64,000 nucleotides of DNA, from the NCBI GenBank assembly GCA_963662155.1, contig OY759265.1:15451761-15515760 (forward strand), in the 5' to 3' direction. This DNA is from Lamellibrachia columna (Eukaryota > Annelida > Polychaeta > Sabellida > Siboglinidae). Of the stretch, positions 59,091 through 64,000 are shown piece by piece. The position numbers and the translations under genes were made by a program. Every line of letters begins with the position of its first letter. Position 1 is the first letter of the stretch. Below the pieces are notes generated by a model. It was not told where the DNA came from, searched no databases, and saw nothing but the letters and a program-made list of their open reading frames with translations.

Positions 59091-59222
59091 CAGGTGCCTG
59101 GAGAAGCAGACACATACGCAAACAGGTGCCTGGAGAAGCAGACACATACGCAAACAGGTGCCTGGAGAAGCAGACACATACGCAAACAGGTGCCTGGAGA
59201 AGCAGACACATAAGCAAACAGT
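59091..59222. repeat. 32-bp minisatellite, four copies
   Basis: CAGGTGCCTGGAGAAGCAGA plus CACATACGCAAA repeated four times with almost no change. Frames here are artefacts. Confidence 0.9.
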
Positions 59223-59743
59223 CTGTGAAACTCCAGACTATAATCTATACAGCCACCCATTGGTACTCAGTAACAAAGCATGGGTCCGTCAAAAGCTGCC
59301 CTTACACAGAATTTACTAAAATCTTAATTATCCAAAGTATTTATCGCGGTAATCTTGGCATTGATACAGTGTAAATGTGCATGTTTAATTACGTTAAAAA
59401 AATTATACTCAGGTAATTATTATGAAACAAATACAAAGTTATAAATATGTTCAGTAGCTAAATATTTTATTTGTTTGCTTATGCTATGTTTACATGACCT
59501 GAAAAATATTTGTTTGTCCAAATATGTTCTACTTTTATATGCTAGCATATCAGACTGGTAATGTTTAATTATCGCATTAGATTAATTTTTGATGTCATCA
59601 TAACTAATTTGGGGAATCCCAAAAGCTTGCATGTCACCTTCTAAATTTAGCATCAATGTTCAAATTCAATCAGTCAAATACAAGCTAGATATATCTTATT
59701 TAGATAGCGCAATAGCTTTTATTTATTTAATTTGGCTATTTAG

Positions 59744-59744
<1 letters not shown>

Positions 59745-59821
<77 letters not shown>

Positions 59822-59895
59822 TTGATTTCCACTTAATGGAAAGCTGTAAACGTATCCATAAAATCAAAATGAGCTTCTTAATACCTATGATGTAA

Positions 59896-59954
<59 letters not shown>

Positions 59955-59955
59955 A
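59745..59955. repeat. Two (TA)n microsatellites
   Basis: Runs at 59745-59816 and 59901-59952 enclose about 85 bp of AT-rich sequence. Confidence 0.95.
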
Positions 59956-59959
59956 CACT

Positions 59960-60240
59960 TACACTGTAATTTATGTTATGTCTGGGAAGCAAGTGGATTT
60001 GTAAGCACAATATAAAGTGCCACTATTCCCAGCTGCACAGTAAGGTCAGGATTTATTCGCAGTGGTCTCGGTGCTGCGAGGGTTAAACACGAGACATAGG
60101 GACACATCAAACATCGACTGAGCCGAACGTCTAGACGCACAGAATCCTCAGGAATTTGTTGTGGGACAACAGTCACTTTGTTCCACTCGAGTGCTGCTGA
60201 GTCCAATACATGACCATCAAACAGATCACACTCGACTCAT
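59960..60240. other. Unexplained GC-richer block
   Basis: Bounded by (TA)n on the left, this block has balanced base composition and CpGs. The minus strand has a 76-codon open frame (60206-59976) with no motif I know. It could be an old element fragment or an exon of an unrecognised gene. Confidence 0.3.
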
Positions 60241-60529
60241 CGAATGTAATTCAACCTAATGAATGCCAGCAATGCACATGGATTGTCATACTTGTAAGTC
60301 GTTTATTTAATTTCACTAAGTCACTTATATTTCCCTCTCCTTCTCCAATGGCTGCAGCTTGAAAAGGCCCACAAAAACATAGGATGGATTTCCCTCTAGC
60401 AAAAAACTAAAAAAACAAATCCCATTAATTAAACAGTAGTGTTGAGTTGAAAATGCTACTGTTGAGATGAGTTGAATTTCTGCATCCACCGTGAATTAGT
60501 GTGAACTAGTGTGTTTAAAATACACTCTA

Positions 60530-60960
60530 ACCTGAAATATGATATATATGTACAGCATAAAATATATTATATAATATGGTATATAATATATAAAAACTAT
60601 AATAATTTTATATATTATATTTCGTACTTATTTAATGTGTAATTATATATATATGTGTGTGTGTGTATATGTATATATATAATAATTATATATATATACA
60701 CACAATATAGTATACAATTTATCATATTTGGTACTTACATAATATATATCACATTATATAAGTACTAAATTGATATATTATACATTATATACTATTATAT
60801 ACTATTATATATATATAGCAGATCTCAGGAAAGAATGTGTTTTAGACACATTAACTATTATATGCATTAGCATATCATATAAGTACTAAATATGATATAT
60901 CATACACTATACTGTATTATATACTATACATAGATATCATATTTAAAGTAAGATTGTACC
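60530..60960. repeat. AT-rich palindromic tract
   Basis: Many interleaved ATATATTATA and GTACTAAATATGATATA words in both orientations. Probably decayed (TA)n or a palindromic AT element. Confidence 0.6.
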
Positions 60961-61684
60961 TTAGCCACAGTAGCTATTACTATTATTAATAGTCTTGATT
61001 TGAACTCATAATTTCATAATTAACTTCTGTTTCTTTTAACAATACATGTGGTAGAAGTTCATTAATTTCCTTTTAGACAAAATCCATAATACTATTTGAC
61101 TATTTGTTTGTGTGTCTATAAGAACCATAGAGCAATGGGTCACGATAAAAAGGAAGACACGGCAAGTACTGAATAAATATAGCTACAGTTCCCTCACTGT
61201 CCAAGATGTACACTTGGTCTGGGGACGTGGATCAAAGCCAAAGTGATTTCCATCGCCACCTTACGCCCCCACCTGGGCCTGAGACCAAACAAGACCACTC
61301 CTCGTTAGCTGTCAACATAATTAGTGTTCTCTTTTATTTTAATCACCCAGTATCTGACTAATTAGTTCCCTACCTGTAAGAGCAAGCCGACTGCCCCTAC
61401 ACAAGAACGCTATGCCCATGTTCTAGAGCTGTACTACTTCTTTGCATGCGTTTCTATGGCAACAAGCGAACCACCGTGCAAGTTGTTTTAACGCAGCGCG
61501 CGAAACAGCTGTATATATCTAGGTATCAGAGACATGTGTTGCCACACAAATTTGGGTTATCAAGTGGAGAAATCACACAGGAGACCTCGCTAGAAATGAG
61601 GCAAGTATCTTCAGACTCCGCCACTGCAGTTTACTGAGTTGTATGACAAATAACTTTCAAGCAGTAATAGCAGCCTAGCTTAAT

Positions 61685-61765
61685 ACTTCCCAGAAAGAAT
61701 GAATGAACAGGTCTGTTTGGGATGAACTGCCCTAAGAACTGGATGTCATGATATGTAAGAACACT
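61685..61765 (+). mobile_element. Possible SINE tail fragment
   Basis: AATGAACAGGTCTGTTTGGG and AAGAACTGGATGTCATGATA then TGTAAGAAC resemble the tail of the fragment at 6425-6555. Short and diverged. Confidence 0.4.
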
Positions 61766-62824
61766 GACTTTCACTTTCAGTTTAATCATGCAACTTTTTA
61801 AACTGTATATCATACAGAATAATAATTGTTTCAGAGGCCACAGATAAATACAAATGCATTATTCTTTGGTAGGTTTTACAACCAGCTCTGCCAATAAATT
61901 CTGTAATTTTCCAAAAAAGTGGTAATGTCATCAACATACATACATACAAACTATGTAAAATGGAATTGAACAAGCGAGTACAACATAATGTTTATCAGCA
62001 AGAAAATTTCTACTTCTGCTGCATTCATAAAATATTTGGACACGTAAAACTGCCGAGAAGGAACACTCATAAAATAGCACACAAAGTCATTAGCTCCATC
62101 TTAATGACAAAGACAGATTAATTATTTAATACTAGCATCATTAGCACACTTTTGAAAACTAAAGCTGCCAACAATTACAAACAATCTGTAAAACGCAGCC
62201 CACATATTGATTAAAATTCAGTCTAAACATTATAATTGCCAATGATCATTAAACTGATTTATAATTAATAAATCTAATGATGCATTTGATTAATTAATTA
62301 TCCATTTTCAATTAACATATACAAAGCAATGAGTGCAGGTCCGAGGTCACAAATAGAGATCACTTGTATAAAAGGTTACAGTGCAAGAAAATCAAGTAGA
62401 TATCTTTTTCATTAATCCACCTTATGCCCAATACTATACAGCGGTAGCCATGGCAACAGCAGGAATTCCTGCACTCGAGCAAGGCACAGAACCAAAACTT
62501 ATCGCATCTTTGGTAAAATCTCATGAGGAACAATGATGAAATGTTACTACACAGAGAATTATTGAAGCAAATACATGAATTTGTTAAGCAGCCCACATGA
62601 AAATGTACAAAAATGTCAGAATTCACAAGATCAGTCTACACAAAGCAAGTTGTAGTAACAACACTAAAACGTCTATCATGCCTCAATCCTCAGTTGTCAT
62701 CTAGTGCTGCAAAATTGCAAAGTTTCTATACAATAACATGAGATGAAACAACACCTGCCAACACTGCACAAACATGACACGAATACAATACGGCAGGCAA
62801 GACTCTAGACTCCTGGTGAACATT

Positions 62825-63060
62825 TCAAGAGAATGTACAACTTTCACTGGCTAGCTGAATGACTGCTTCACAGAATAAAACAACACTGAATTTATTCGTA
62901 TTTTATAACTATTTATAACATCTCTGTTGGTTAAAATAACACCCATACAAAACTTGTTAAGTGCCACTCTTAATATTTAAAAAAATACACAATTTGGCAA
63001 TGAAATAAAATATGCCAGTTATTACATTAAATAGAGATCAACGACAAATAAATCTTCATG
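62825..63060 (+). repeat. Dispersed repeat family D, copy 2
   Basis: Same order of blocks as at 55400-55640: TGTACAACTTTCACTGGC, GCTGAATGACTGCTTCA, AACATCTCTGTTGGTTAAAA and CACAATTTGGCAATGAAATA. Confidence 0.65.
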
Positions 63061-64000
63061 TTTGAAGGTGAAATATAACGTTTTCACCAGCTGATTGAAT
63101 GCTCGGTCAAATTCCTCTTTTATACAATTTCTGACAAAAAATATACTACAGAAATACAGATTAAAACACAAAGCATAACATTGCTAATTTAGACATATTT
63201 TCAGTTTGAACAAATTCAAAGAATATGAGCATTTTAACGAAACTACCAAACTAGCTCCGTATCAGTTGGCCAATGAAAACCGTTGTATGTGCATTCCCTT
63301 TAATATCACACATACATGGATACATAATATAAAAATGTACACGCCTTACCCAAGTGGGCAACATTCCGCTACTTGACTATGATTGACCCGTCCATCAAAC
63401 GAGTCCACCAGCAATGATGACAACTGAATGGTGTCTATGGCCGAGGGCTACTTTCAGAGAAATTCTTCCACCAAGATGATTGGTATTCATAATTAATATT
63501 GTAATGGCCAATTGAAGGGATGTTTCGGTCCGCCACAAAGCCACAAACTGCCTCTGGCCATCATGAATCATGGGGGGGCGTCCAAAGGAGGGGAAAAAAA
63601 TTTCAAATTGTGCTGTTTTCTGAATAAATAATCAGTGACGTCTGCTTGGAGGAGCTGTTCAGTACAGTTTGATTTTAACTGGAGATTTGCGGTGTCTACT
63701 ATCAGTATTAATTAACATGTCATGGTCAGGATATGAAGGGCATGTTTCTCAATGGTAAAAGTCAGTATTTAGTATCGACAAATATTCCTGGATTTCTATG
63801 TACAAAAATTAAATCAACACAGTAATAAAATCACTGAAATAATACCCTTGATCACCAACACTCATTGTTGAAGTTTTGCTTATGGTATGACGTTGTTTGA
63901 TTAATTTAAATTAGCCAGAATTTTACAACAGTGACTTGATAGTTTGAATAAACACTTTTGACCTTTTTGATAGGTACACAGAAGCCTATGAAGAAAGGAT
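63061..64000. other. Nothing recognised
   Basis: No exon for the NFI N-terminus (expected to precede DEFHPF) could be found here or elsewhere upstream of 57200. The sequence looks intronic. Confidence 0.4.

Overview
The window is animal nuclear DNA: AT-rich, full of introns and very repeat-rich. Two host genes can be recovered from spliced exons on the minus strand. Their sequence style and the repeat content suggest an invertebrate, most likely a lophotrochozoan such as a mollusc. That placement is inference; the gene identities are secure because the exons match known families and the splice phases agree.

Gene 1, 2716-12371 (minus), is EEF1E1 (AIMP3/p18), a GST-like scaffold subunit of the multi-aminoacyl-tRNA-synthetase complex. 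Five exons carry the start codon and about 147 residues; the last roughly 25 residues lie outside or were not found. Intron 1 holds an apparently intact CR1-clade LINE (about 7.6-11.97 kb) in the opposite orientation. Intron 3 holds a broken hAT-type transposase gene.

Gene 2, 21143-57200 (minus), is a Nuclear factor I (NFI) transcription factor. Ten consecutive exons were placed by hand, and every splice phase is compatible, giving about 651 codons. The DNA-binding domain is split over the two 5'-most exons. The small first coding exon was not found and may lie beyond 64 kb. The 3' end is either a stop just past 21143 or a further exon. Four successive internal exons are all phase 1-1 and so could be skipped without a frameshift.

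The rest is intron or intergenic DNA dominated by repeats. There is a 5'-truncated, mutated second CR1 copy (24016-26799), an RTE-like reverse-transcriptase fragment (34 kb), tRNA-derived SINEs, a small MITE family with terminal inverted repeats (23.2, 35.7 and 56.7 kb), an AT-centred fold-back (2.2 kb), and many minisatellites. The largest arrays are at 13.4-14.7, 19.7-20.9, 29.1-31.8, 39.2-40.3, 42.1-43.0 and 57.7-58.1 kb. Several long open frames are by-products of arrays whose unit length is a multiple of three.

No bacterial-style operon, CRISPR array or rRNA was seen. The most unusual structures are the minisatellite built from a SINE's tRNA B-box region, the MITE family with a roughly 50-bp minimal copy, and the young CR1 whose ORF2 has no upstream AUG.
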